Assembly (NCBI GenBank): GCA_963942565.1
Contig: OZ012697.1
Coordinates: 28,715,988-28,779,987 of the forward strand
Length of the DNA stretch: 64,000 nt
Direction: 5' to 3'
Origin: Maea johnstoni
Taxonomy: Eukaryota > Annelida > Polychaeta > Spionida > Magelonidae
Part shown: piece after piece, positions 22,211-33,570 of the stretch
Numbering within the stretch: the stretch's first letter is position 1
Layout: every line of letters starts with the position of its first letter
Program-made: the position numbers and the translations under genes
Notes under the pieces: generated by a model
What the model saw: the letters and a program-made list of their open reading frames with translations, nothing else
Told to the model about the DNA's origin: nothing
The model's database searches: none

Positions 22211-22737
22211 GAGGAGAGACTAGTCGAGCAGTGTGAGGAGAGACAAGTCGAGCAGTGTGAGGAGAGACTAGTCGAGCAGTGTGAGGAGAGACTAGTCGAG
22301 CAGTGTGAGGAGAGACAAGTCGAGCAGTGTGAGGAGAGACAAGTCGAGCAGTGTGAGGAGAGACTAGTCGAGCAGTGTGAGGAGAGACTAGTCGAGCAGT
22401 GTGAGGAGAGACTAATCGAGCAGTGTGAGGAGACAAGTCGAGCAGTGTGAGGAGAGACAAGTCGAGCAGTGTGAGGAGAGACTAGTCGAGCAGTGTGAGG
22501 AGAGACAAGTCGAGCAGTATGAGGAGAGACAAGTCGAGCAGTGTGAGGAGAGACAAGTCGAGCAGTGTGAGGAGAGACTAGTCGAGCAGTGTGAGGAGAG
22601 ACAAGTCGAGCAGTGTGAGGAGAGACAAGTCGAGCAGTGTGAGGAGAGACAAGTCGAGCAGTGTGAGGAGAGACTAGTCGAGCAGTGTGAGGAGAGACAA
22701 GTCGAGCAGTGTGAGGAGAGACTAGTCGAGCAGTGTG
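22211..22737. repeat. 24-bp minisatellite, about 22 units
   Basis: Unit GAGGAGAGACAAGTCGAGCA plus GTGT, with an A/T variant (ACAAG or ACTAG). One unit is 3 bases short. Because 24 is divisible by three, frames stay open on both strands, giving octapeptide runs. I read it as non-coding. Confidence 0.9.
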
Positions 22738-22789
22738 GAAATTGTGTGATGACGGGACGAAGTCCCTTCATTTAGTGACGAAGTTCCCA

Positions 22790-23160
22790 GAAACCATATT
22801 TTTAAATTCAAAATTCGTATTAGTCACAGTGCCGACAGTATCATACAACAGTGAGAAAGTGTAAATATTAGATAGTTATGTAGGTAAACACACACTTCCC
22901 CGTACAACTTCTAGTCATAGTTTTGTATATGGACCACCAGTGTCTGAAAGCTTTGATGAACATTATAGCGCGTAGCTATGAAAATTCCTGGGCTTGGAAA
23001 ACACACTTTGTTCAGTGAGAAGCTGTTTCTGTGGCTTTAAAGTTGTCCCAGTTCACCGAACTGAGCCGGGACCAAATCCCGGTTCACTGACCTGAGCAGG
23101 GACTAAATCCCGGCTCAGCAACAATTAGAAAACATGATTTTTGTCATTTTTACACAGTTG
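22790..23160. other. Unassigned; small CCCGG hairpins
   Basis: GAGCCGGGACCAAATCCCGG and GGGACTAAATCCCGGCTC (23070-23118) are mutually inverted. Otherwise nothing recognised. Confidence 0.35.
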
Positions 23161-23197
23161 TACGTTTTTATAATTACTCAAACACGCTATAATAGCC

Positions 23198-23347
23198 ATT
23201 AAGATCCGCTACTGAGCATTGGTGCAGATTTATAGCCTCGCCTAGAGTATTTGTTGCAAAGCTTCGGCCTTGGCGGCCTCTGCTCTGGCAACAAACACCT
23301 ACGTATCTGCTATAAATCTGCACCAATGCTGAGCGGCTGATCTTAAT
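23198..23347. repeat. 150-bp hairpin (MITE-like)
   Basis: ATTAAGATCCGCTACTGAGC and on to ATTTATAGC is inverted at the right (GCTATAAATCTGC ... GATCTTAAT), arms about 38 bp. The loop is GC-rich (GCTTCGGCCTTGGCGGCC). Confidence 0.7.
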
Positions 23348-23516
23348 CCCTATAACCAGGAACAATATATGATTTAATTCTATACTTCCTGCTATAACCA
23401 ATTTTTGATCCAAGCTGAAGGAGAGTATTGAATTTAATTTACTTGAAATTGAATTTTAATTTAAAAAAAACCTGTGTTCATATTTGTCTACGCAGAGAGA
23501 GACTACTCCCAGGTCT

Positions 23517-24096
23517 ACGGAAGCCTATTACGACCATTGATTTCTTTAAATAAAATAGCTCAAGATCCTCGTTCACAAACATATTTTTTAGATATATATT
23601 TTTTTGTGCTCTGCAAAGTTAATAAAAATAGATAGCCAATCACTGCCTCGCTTGTGTAGCCTTGGATCCGTCGACCCAGCATTTCTATACAGAGCGGCCT
23701 GATGCTTCTGTCTTTTTATTCGTGTTCGTTCAGAATATAACATGCTACAAGGTGCAAATAATTTTTTGAGTAACTCATTTCCATGGGAAACTAATTCTGT
23801 TTTGTGTGAAAATCCGGAACTTCCGCGCCTAAGCATTATCAGAGGTAACTCAATAGGTTCCGAGAACTCACGTCACACCGGCGCTGCCTCACGCGCGTTT
23901 TGCGTGATTGCCAAGGCTACACAAGCGAGGCAGTGATCGGATATCTATTCTTAGTAACTTTTCTGAACACAAAAAAGTTTATATATATTTTTTAAATATT
24001 TGTGAACGAGGATCTTGAGGTATTTTTTTTTAAATATATTTTTTAGATTTTCGGAAATCTTACGAAAAAATTTCAGTGGTCCTAATAGGCTCCCGC
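23517..24096. mobile_element. Foldback element, family F
   Basis: ACGGAAGCCTATTACGACCA at the left and TGGTCCTAATAGGCTCCCGC at the right. Each arm holds CAAGATCCTCGTTCACAAA and CACTGCCTCGCTTGTGTAGC or their inverses. The middle is unique and GC-richer. The same arm sequences recur at 54065-57199. Confidence 0.7.
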
Positions 24097-24462
24097 TAAC
24101 GTTCAGTTTCGGTTGTACTATCTGTGCTGTATGCCTTAGAGTACACGACTATCGCATTCAAACCTTAGACACAGATCCTGGTGAATAGGTACTGGCAGGA
24201 TCTCGGGCGCTGAACGACAGCCGTATCTCAACTCCCTCTGTCAAAGACTCGTCTCCTTCCTCCCCCTCAGTCTGAAGATCCTCCCCATAGTCGGGGACGA
24301 AGAACTGTTCTTCCTCCATGATGCAGCCTAAAAGAAGAAGGGAAGATATACTCGATGTCCCCTTGACGTCCCTGTGACAGTTTTAGTGGTTAAAAGGTTT
24401 TAACATGCAGGATGGTGGTTGTTATTTTCCTCCCCCCTGTGCATTCCGAGCAAACTCGGAGT

Positions 24463-24984
24463 TTACATAAACCGTGCCGGTCGCTTCACAGGTCTGCCCC
24501 TGTGAGAAGTCCTTCTAGCAGTACCAGCAACCGTATACGACAATCCTTTCCTTTCCAATGCCGCTTTCCAGGTAGAATCATCCTGCTCAGGAGTCTCACA
24601 CGACCGAAACCTAGGATCAGGGTTGAACCTGCAGTACCAGGACTGATGAGTGAAGTCGGTAAGATGCTCCGCGGGCACATATCTCCACTTGTGACATCCT
24701 GATTCTTCACACTGTACCCATACTTGGCTATCTTCATCAGCAGACGCAGAATTATCAGAAGACGGACAGGTAACACCGTCCACACCAGAATTAACTTGAT
24801 CATCGGATGAATGCAGGAGGTCTATCCCCAGATCTCCATCCTGATCCTCAATCTCTTCGGGTTCTTCTAGATTCAAAAGACGATTGCGCATGCGACGAAG
24901 CCACATCGGAAGACAGCGATCGTTGCACAGTTTCAACATGTCATGGTGAACTACGGAGTTTCGTCTCCTGTCACGGATCCGCAA
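24463..24984 (-). mobile_element. CW-finger region of the Ty3/gypsy element
   Basis: The finger (about 24598-24720) has all landmarks of the CW family: WVQCE, a second Cys four residues on (ESGC), HKWR, then W-Y-C, NPDP, and RSC. The tail WYCRFNPDPRFRSCETPEQ is closest in my memory to MORC-family CW domains. Upstream is an acidic linker. CW domains read histone H3 methylated at lysine 4. In chromoviruses a chromodomain occupies a comparable place and steers integration; a CW domain could do likewise (inference). Confidence 0.75.
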
Positions 24985-25050
24985 CAGGACTGGAGATAGG
25001 ACAGTTGTGACGAGAAACGGACCTATCCAGGACGGCTGTAGTTTTCTTGG

Positions 25051-26076
25051 CTAACCACTTTTTGAAGCCTTATTCAGCTTCTGCATGACGTCTCCAACTT
25101 CGTATGACTGTTGCAACAACGATGCATCATAATACCTTTTCTGGTACCTCTGGGTTGCCTGGATTTTCTCTCTGGCTAAGGCGTGAACCCTTTGTATACG
25201 ATCACGAAGACTCCTTACATACTGAGGCTCACTTTCTGATGATGAGAAGGTGCCAAACATCAGATCCGTGGGCTGTCGGACTTCTCTGCCAAACATGATC
25301 ATATTCGGCGTAAAGCCAGTGGTTCGGTTTGGAAGAGCTCGGATAGCTCCGGTCAGGATCTCCAAGTCCACATCCCAATTTGCCACTTTCCCCTCTAGGT
25401 GACACCTTATGAGTTGAAGAAGTGTGCGATTGTATCGCTCGACTTGGCCGTTCGAGCAAGGCCTGTATGGGGTTGTCCTGGTTTTCGTTATTTCCAACAG
25501 CCTGCAAACAGCCTGAAACAGATCAGAATCAAAGTTCCTGCCTTGATCGGTGTGTATTTGGACTGGGCAGCCAAACCTGCTGATGAAATTCCTCACAATC
25601 GTGGAAGCTATTTGCTCGGTTGTTTGGTCTAGAATAGGGTATGCCTCTATCCATTTAGAGAACTGGCACACCAACATCAAGATGTACACATTCCCAGCAG
25701 AACTTTTGTTGAACGGTCCCAGGATGTCAAGATGTACACGCTCAGCAGGAGCACCAGCATGGAAAGAGCCCAGGCTTGCCTTGGCATGACGTTGGGGTTT
25801 CTTCTGCCTGCTACATGTTGGACAGGACTTGACATACACCTCGCAATCATTCCGCATGCCAAACCAGATAGCGAACTGCCGCAGCTTAAAGAAGGTCCGG
25901 TCAAAACCCGGATGTCCTGCCATCTTAACGTCATGGCTGAGACCAAGCAGCTCTTCTTGTAACGATGCAGGCGCCACCAGCAGCAACCTTGGAGTGATTT
26001 CATCTGCCCAACGATAGCGAATCCGACACCTCCAACAGCGATGCGTTACTCCAGAAATACTTGATGGCAGGTCCAC
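25051..26076 (-). mobile_element. Integrase region of the Ty3/gypsy element
   Basis: An HHCC zinc-binding motif (GHPGF ... CPTCSRQK) is followed by the catalytic core: HLDILGPF, the IHTDQGRNF segment, and NGQVERYNRTL. That is the standard DDE layout of retroelement integrase. Fossil copy; family-level call only. Confidence 0.85.
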
Positions 26077-28249
26077 TGAGTTGGAGCTCAGCCTGCGATG
26101 GCTGATATTGACTTTCCATCCAGGTCAATAGCTTGCTGATATCCGGATCATTCAGCTGGTGTTCGCGAATCTGATCTAATGAATACTTGGTTGCCCAACC
26201 TGTATCCGCATCGCACGACTCATCCGATACAACATCTGGATCATCACTCGAAGCTTGGGAGGCTTGAGACGTTTCCGCCACCGGACAACTCCGGTCTGTC
26301 AGATCCACCTGACGTACTGACAGCGGAACCACATCGTCAACATCCTCTTCAAATCTCGACCACTGTTCTTGAGTCCGGCAACAAGACGTACAGCCCCCAC
26401 AGGGCAAATCCTCCAGCTTGCATCCAGCCTCGTAGCAGTTGCACAATGGCATCTCCTCAGGAACTCTGGATCTGGCATCGGCATTTACATGGTGGATACC
26501 TTTTCTGTGCAGTACTACCATGTCATATTGGCTGAGCTCCTCGATCCATCTCGCGAGCATTCCTGAGATGAGTTTGAAGCGCATTAACCAGGCAAGACTC
26601 CCATGGTCTGTCCTGACATAGAATTGCCAGCCCAGCAGGTAATGGCGAAATTGTCTGGTAAAGCGAACCACTGCTAGGAGCTCCTTCTTGGTAGTACAAT
26701 ACTTTCTCTGAGCGGGAGCAAGAGTATAACTGCCAAAACCAACCAGCCTTTCCTCCCCATTTTGAATTTGAAGCAGCTCCGCTCCGATGGAAGAATCCGA
26801 GGCATCCGTGTCTAGGATAAAATAACCAGCATCCGGCTTGGGAAACGCCAAGACTGGTGACGTAACCAGAGCATCCTTTAACCTCGTGAAAGATGACTTG
26901 CACTCTGTGGACCAATGGAAGACGGCTCCTTTCTTCAAAAGTGCATACAACGGCTCTGTCAGCTCTGCAAAATCCTTTATATGGGAACGATGGTAATTTA
27001 CTAACCCGACGAACCGCTCAACTTCTTTGAAGGAACTCGGAGCAGGCCAGTTAAGAACTTTCTGCACGCTCACCGGATTCGGAGATATACCCTTGTCGCT
27101 GACCACTTTGCCCAGATACAGAACTTCCTTCTGAAATAAGACGCACTTCTTCGCCTTGAGCTTTAGGTTGTACTTCCTGAAACGTTCAAAAACGTTGATG
27201 ATGGTTTTCAGAGCGTCTTCGAAACTTTTTCCCAGAAGAATCACATCGTCCAAATAGGCCAGCACCTCCTCCCAGGACATACCGCGTAGAACCAATGCCA
27301 TCGCCCTCTGAAACGTAGCTGGTGCATTACAAAGCCCGAAAGGCATCCTCCTGTATTGGTACAGGCCATACCTGGTGAGAAACGCTGTCTTGGAACGATC
27401 CTCCTCCGCAATTTCTATTTGATGGTACCCCTGACACATATCCAACGTACTGAAGAACTTAGTATTTCCGACGATGTCTAGACATTCATCCATGTTAGGT
27501 AGAGGATACGCGTCCTTCACTGTGACATCATTTAGCTGGCGGAAGTCGATACAGTACCTCACTTTTCCGTCTTTTTTCCGGACAAGCACCGGAGGAGAGG
27601 CCCACTCTGAAGCGGAAGGCTCGATTACTTCAGCTTTCATCAACGCTTCCAAGTGGCCACGCTCTTCAGCTTCAAATTTGAGAGGTGTTCTGCGCATCTT
27701 CTGACGGATAGGTTGAGCGTCAGCTGTCTTGATATGATGGGTCACATCAGAGAATGTTCCAAGATCCATATCATCCTTGGAGAAAATGTCTTCATACTCT
27801 GACAGAACTTCTGCCAGAGTCTCTTTCTGCTCCGGCGTAAGATGAGTGCTGGATCTCTCCAAAAGATCTTGCAAATGAGCCGGAAATGGTTTGACTTGCC
27901 TCACCAACGCTGAATCTTGTTCCTTATCATTAGAAGGTTTGTCAGGAACGGACGGATCTGGTTCAACAACCTCCTCAATCTCCTCTGCTCTCCCTACTAA
28001 ATGACCTCGCTTCAAATGAACATATTTGTTGCTATCATTTCGTAGCACTACAGGAACATGGAACATCTGGTTCTCGGAAGGAGCTTGGAATAACAGGTTT
28101 GGAATTAACGCACCCTTATGATCCCTCTCAGCAGCATGCACCATGAATGTCACCGACGGCACCCACATTAGAAGGATCCTGTGCTTCAGGAGGTGGCGCC
28201 GACCTTTTTGCGCCAGGCGGCGTGCCTGTAACAGTAGACTGGATCCCAA
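26000..28249 (-). mobile_element. Reverse transcriptase and RNase H region
   Basis: RT motifs in order: YCIDFRQLND, YPLPNMDE, TLDMCQGYHQI, RMPFGLCNAPATFQ, and AYLDDVILLG. RNase H follows with ILDTDASD, KELLAVV and RTDHGSL. The N-terminal part before RT would be the protease region, where I do not see a clear DTG/DSG site. Confidence 0.85.
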
Positions 28250-28679
28250 CCTGCCCCCCGAAAAGTTTTAAGGATTCCTTCAATAACTCTGTTTGAGTGG
28301 CTTGCATAGCTAACATTGACTCTAACGATGTTGATAAAATCTTGATGTGTTGGGCCATTTGAGATTCCATTTGCTGAAAGAACGGCTGTAGGAAAGAAGA
28401 AAATTGCGCTGGGGCCTCGGTAGGCACTTGGACTTCCCCTGTTGGCTGTTTTTGACCATTCGGCGAACCTGCTACAGATTCAAAAACAATACGGCCGTCT
28501 GTCAATAATTCATGCATCTTTGTCTGAAGTACCGGTACATCAGAAAAGTCCTCAAATTTCACAGAACCCAACTCCGCCCTTTTCTCTAAGATTTGCTGAC
28601 TGTATGCTACCCCAATTCCTGGCAGCCGGACCAGCATTTTCTCCGACGCATCGTTGATATTAACTGGTTTAGTGGCCAT
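28128..28679 (-). mobile_element. Front ORF of the element with a helix-hairpin-helix motif
   Basis: Residues about 6-50 read NINDASEKMLVRLPGIGVAY then ILEKRAELGSVKFEDF, a ComEA-like helix-hairpin-helix with the LPGIG hairpin. The remainder is Gln/Pro-rich with a predicted helix (QMESQMAQHIKILSTSLESM). Occupies the gag position but has no gag signature that I recognise. Confidence 0.55.
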
Positions 28680-29263
28680 GATATCTGTTGGGTGTTGACA
28701 ACTAAACTTGATAACAGCAACCTAACAATCCTTGAACCGTTTCTTCTTTTTTTTTCTAAGAAAAGTGCAAGTGATTTTTAGTTAAGGGAAATTAACCTTA
28801 ACTAAAGGAGATATGTCACAAGAGGATGTAGCGGCAGTACAAGATATACAATATCAAACAAAAACAACTTGTAACAAGATTAAGACTAAAGATATCCCAG
28901 AAGTTTTTTTTACTATTTTTTTTTTAAAAGAAAAGTTGATTATAACTTGACTTGAACTCTCCAAAATTAGCTGTAATATTCCATATAACAACGGATAATG
29001 CTAATTATGTTGACTTGTAGAAGTAAATCAAATCCTCCAGAAGGTCACTTCCAATACTGTAGAACTTGAAACGTGTTTACACTGTGTCATCTTCAGGTAA
29101 CGTTACGTAACCGGCAGCCATCTTGGATTCGAAAAAACAGGAAAGGGGTTACCTTCTTTTTCAGCTAACTTCTTCCAAAGCACCCAAAACGAAACCTGCA
29201 GGACCTAGTTCCTGATAACACTCCGAGAGATGACCAGTTTATCCTCGTCGCCAAATGTAGAAA

Positions 29264-29760
29264 GGTATTCCCAGATATAGTGAGACTATACCTGGTAATA
29301 ACGGTCGCACGTGCAATACGGGGAGCAGAAGTCAACGGTGTTGCTCTGCCCACGTACTGGTATCAAATGCCCCGAGTGTTGGCGATAATGAGGCCAGGTC
29401 GGGTCGGTCGGCCGGCTAGCCGTGACCTATTTTCCACAGTAATTTCCCTTCCTATACTGAAAAATATACTTTATGTCCACTTAAAATATTTCATATATTT
29501 GAAAACTTCATGCTAAATTAAAATAAGGAAGGCACAATTTTCCGCGGCAAAGGTAATGTACCGGGCCAACATTTATATTATAACCAATCAGAGTAGAGAA
29601 TTATATTCAGTCCGGCCTCAGCATTTCTAACATGGCCGTCCGGACTATGAACATATCAGAACAGCTTCCCACATGGGCGTGGCCTGAGGGCCCCGCCAAT
29701 TATCGTCTGCTTTGTTTACACTATCGCGCGGAATAGGTGCTACGTGAGAGTGGTTTGTTA
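29264..29760 (-). repeat. Candidate 5' LTR
   Basis: On - this stretch ends ...CCTTTCTACA, two bases before the primer-binding-like site. It contains an inverted CCAAT box (CTGATTGGTT) and ATAATATAAAT. The outer limit is not fixed because no second LTR is present for comparison. Confidence 0.4.
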
Positions 29761-30454
29761 TTAATAGGAGGTGGCCAAGTGTCAGAATTATACTTTTGAT
29801 GGCGTTTTTCGTTACAAGTCGTCATCCATGCTTATTCATCTCTACATAGGGTGCGCTTTAGTGTACGGGTGGATGACACGTCTGATTTTGCTGCGTAAGG
29901 GAATTTTGGGGCATTTTATGCAAAAAATCACGAAAAAAATCACTTAAGAATGTGTTGGTGAAGGAACTGGGTTAGGTTTACTAGATTTCAATGATAAGCT
30001 ATCGTTTTGGGCATTTTATGGAAAAAGTAATGAAACGTGAGAACTTATAGAAATGTAATTTTTGTAATTTCATAGGCTCTATCATTCTAAGGAATTTTGA
30101 ATTAATACCTCAGTCATGCTAGATTTTGGATCATTTTGCTGTAATATAATGAGAGATGGATACTTTTGATCGTACCTACGTACGTAGCAATCACAGTGGA
30201 ACCTGTGGACATGGAGCACTCATGAGAAATTAAGAAGTGCTCCGCGTATGCAGGTCCCTGACATCTCAGGTCATACAGATCAAGAAACAGAGTCATTGAA
30301 ATAGCATCAATATCAATTTATGGTAGAGAATAGTAGTAGAGCTCCTACTATTACTCTCAGAGTCTAAGGTATATCTCACTCAGTTACATAAGTATCATGC
30401 TGTGAGATGTTATTTCATTTATAATTTGATACACATTTGAGTCATTCAAGTATG

Positions 30455-30750
30455 AAAAACAGTGACTTGGAGTTAGGCAGTGTTTTGTGCTGTGTAATCT
30501 GGTTTCCTAAACCAATTACAACTGGTTTGTCATGACTTAACCATCGTATGGCAGAAAAAATGACAAGAAACAAAATTCCCAACTCCAAAATGTGTGTTAG
30601 TTCCTTGATCCCAGACAGGGCATGTGAGAAAGTGATCACTGACTTGGGGTTAAGTGGTTTTCACTGGGTTACTATAATTTCCTCCATCACTAACAACAGG
30701 CTAGTTACAATTTAGCCTAAATATGGCTGAAAAAGGATGATCGAAATTCC
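30455..30750 (+). mobile_element. Two SINE S2 copies, partial
   Basis: CAGTGACTTGGAGTTAGGC ... ACAACTGG (30455-30560) and GGGCATGTGAGAAAGTG ... AGGCTAGTTACAATTTAGCC (30610-30720) share the S2 body. Neither shows a full tRNA head. Confidence 0.5.
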
Positions 30751-31980
30751 AAAGTATTGCATGAATCAGGATTCATTTTGACTCCTCCCTATTCATATCT
30801 TCATCATACTACTCTTAATACTTCCTATTCAGCAGATTATTGGTTGGGCTACAAAAACACTGCACAATTAGGACCACACCTTTTGTCAGTTTGCTGCCTA
30901 AAGATTAAATGCCCCCACTCTCCTAGCACAAAGCTTTGGGAAATTGGGCTCCTATCACTCACGGTTAAACATTACCAAAATATTCCACTAGCCAGTGATG
31001 GACTACTTGTCCACAACATTTAGTAGTCCTTCCACCTATTCCCCTTATGATAACTAGCCCATGAGCATATTGTGTACTTTGATAAATATAAAGTATTTAG
31101 CCCAACGGACCTACAAGCCCATTGTTTAAGCAGCCCTACCATTATTTTTTAAAAGATAGTCACAGGCTACAGGGTTACCTTGCGCTGTTACAGTATGCAG
31201 GTACTGCTGTTGAAATGCTCTATGTACAGAGGTAATCTATCTGGTTCCACTGTACATTATACTCAAGTACAATTTTCCACCAAACAGTCTCAACAATATT
31301 TTGAATAATTAAAATCAGTTCTATTTTCTATACTTATTCCAGAATATTAATGCAGCTTGTCTAGCTTGGTTAAATACATTTTTCTTGTTCTCACACATCT
31401 GAGGTAGCATTACAAGAATTAATAGTCAGTCATGTATATGTGCACATATACTCATATTAGTGATGATATTACTAGTACTTTTCAGATTCAGTTTCTGTGT
31501 CTAACCCCCCAAAACAGCAATCACCCGATTATATTAAGAAGGCTGGGCTTTTTCAGGAGCCTCTTGCAGCAACTGTTTAATAACAATGTTGCATTGCAGC
31601 AAGAAAACATTAGATGTTTTTCACTTTGTTGATTTTGAAATTTGTCATCATTAAAGCCACTACTAGAGAGTATTTACTGGTCATCAACTGGCCCAGTCCC
31701 TTATACTAAGAGACATTCACTCAGGAAGAATGCTTTACCTTTTTTGTGTGATGAATGGCGAACATCCTCGAGGTAAAGACACGTCTTCATAAACCACTAT
31801 TTTGTGAAAAGACTTTGTTACCTGTGTTTTCATTCTTATGTGGGTCTATATAGGATCATTTTTAATGATGAAACACCACATCTACCTGTGGCACATCTTA
31901 GTTGTTGAAATGCTGAATGGCAAACAGTGGAAAACTATTGAAGGCCAATGTAAATACTAAAAAGAGACTATTAAATGACA
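30751..31980. other. No gene recognised
   Basis: AT-rich interior of the outer TIR element. Open frames up to 88 codons with no domain or splice support. Confidence 0.4.
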
Positions 31981-32849
31981 CATTTCTTGATATTTTACTG
32001 CAAAAAAGGTGAAAAACTATGCATAAATGTTAGATTAATATGTGATATAATCAAATAGTTCATTGAATACTATTCTCTAAATTTTTGCCCAAAAAATCAC
32101 TTGAATTGTTAAGCAGGGGTCACATGAAACTTAAAACACAACATCACTATAATCACAGAAATCCAAATGAGTATCATTGTACCCAAATTTGAATTCCTAC
32201 TATGAAATTTACGCTCTCTAGAAGCAAATATCTAAATTCACATTTTTACTACTTTTTCCATAAAAAAACAAAACCATAGCTTATCATTAAAAGGCTATAG
32301 TCAACACATTCTTAGGTGATTTTCTCTGTCAAATTTGTGACATGGTCTCCAGGTTGACAGTTAAGCCTCGCAATATACCAAAAAATTGCATAATTTTAAA
32401 GGATTACCCAAAAATCACTCCTAGCAGGGGCCACATTTAACCTCAACTACCACAACACATCCTACAACCATAGGCATCAATGCAAACATATTTGTGACAA
32501 GTTTAATATATCTACATTGGAAAATGCACTTTGCAGAAGCAAATCCCTAAAATCACATGCTTTTGATGATTTTTCAGTAAAATACCCCAAATTTTAGCAT
32601 GTCATAGGTTGGCTACCATAACTTATTTCCTTTATCTGCCTATTCTTGGTTAATTTCCTGTAACAGCTAGAATCTTGGTATAAGATGTAATATACCTTTG
32701 TTCAAATCATTAATGTATGAGAAATTACAAAAATCCTACTATTTTAAAGGTTTTTACCCAAAAATCACTCACAGCAGGGGTCAGATACATTTCATACTAA
32801 CAGAAAACATTTGATTATCATAGATAATCATTTATGGCAAGTTTTGAGT
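31981..32849. repeat. Tandem array of about 270-350 bp units, left part
   Basis: Diverged units carry AGAAGCAAATCCCTAAAATC, ATAAAATACCCCAAA and AAAAATCACTC..AGCAGGGG. The array resumes at 46998 in the same orientation and the same unit position, showing that the LINE interrupted it. Confidence 0.75.
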
Positions 32850-33570
32850 GTGACGTCATGGAGTAGGAAAGGTGGTCTACTTTGGGCTCCGGTTACTGGC
32901 TTCTAATTCATCGTTATGAAATAATCATCCATCGGTAAATCTTATTGCATCGAAATAAGCAGAGAATTTGCAACACATTGATCTATCAAAAGTGTTAAAA
33001 ATCCTGATAGAACTTAATTTATCACGGAAAAGAACTTTCCAAAATAGGATCCATTCAAATGGACTATAGGTATCACGAGCGAGATACTCGGTCATAGCCC
33101 ACTCTCGGTTATCTCCGCGACCCCACCTTCAACTCAAGCAGCCGGTTTTTTATACGGAATACGACGTTGAAAGACTCTTCTTTCATGTTATGTGCCTAAA
33201 TTCGGGTTCATAATTAAAAAGCAAACTTTGACCGAAATCTAATTTCCACGGATTCACATCCTGGCACTAGCTTATGTCAAAAGCACATGTGCGACTCAAG
33301 GAAAATCTCGGCCTCTTTTCATCGCCAATGGTAGCTCTTTACGGATTTACTATCCCTCGGAGTCAAGTACGTAAGCCCAGCAGTTGTCGCTCACTCTGGA
33401 GCGACAGGTCAACTCTACTAACGGTATTCTCGGCACTTCAACTTTTTCTTCAACTTCTTCAAGTCAACCATCGTTCCTTCTTAACGGCGGCGGCCATCTT
33501 TTTTCTCGCCATCTGGAGCGGCTATTTTCAAATACAGACACCGAACCAGGAAAAGACAGGTAATTACAAC
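32850..33570 (+). promoter_or_regulatory. LINE 5' UTR with CRE and YY1-like sites
   Basis: The second base of the element begins TGACGTCA (32851-32858), a full CRE. GGCCATCTT (33492-33500) is the inverse of the YY1 core AAGATGGCC. Internal promoters of LINEs lie in the 5' UTR, and YY1 sets the start site in human L1, so both sites are plausible promoter parts. The frame upstream of ORF1 is open to 33274 but lacks conserved features. Confidence 0.5.

Larger units (their letters stand above)
24115..29700 (-). mobile_element. Ty3/gypsy-type LTR retroelement (fossil)
   Basis: In - orientation: probable 5' LTR end near 29264 (inverse begins TGTAGAAAGG), then TGGCGACGAGGATAAAC as a primer-binding-like site (about 29250), leader, an HhH-bearing front ORF, RT-RNase H, integrase, and a CW zinc-finger extension. 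No matching 3' LTR is visible: at about 24100 the sequence meets the foldback element. I see no protein with a clear capsid or zinc-knuckle signature. The copy is broken, with a small number of breaks, but motifs are well kept, so it looks moderately young. Clade within Ty3/gypsy not determined. Confidence 0.8.

Noticed and set aside
22179-22775. Long frames of repeated octapeptides on both strands
   Set aside because: They follow from a 24-bp unit being divisible by three. Frames are open on both strands at once, and no splice or start context supports translation.
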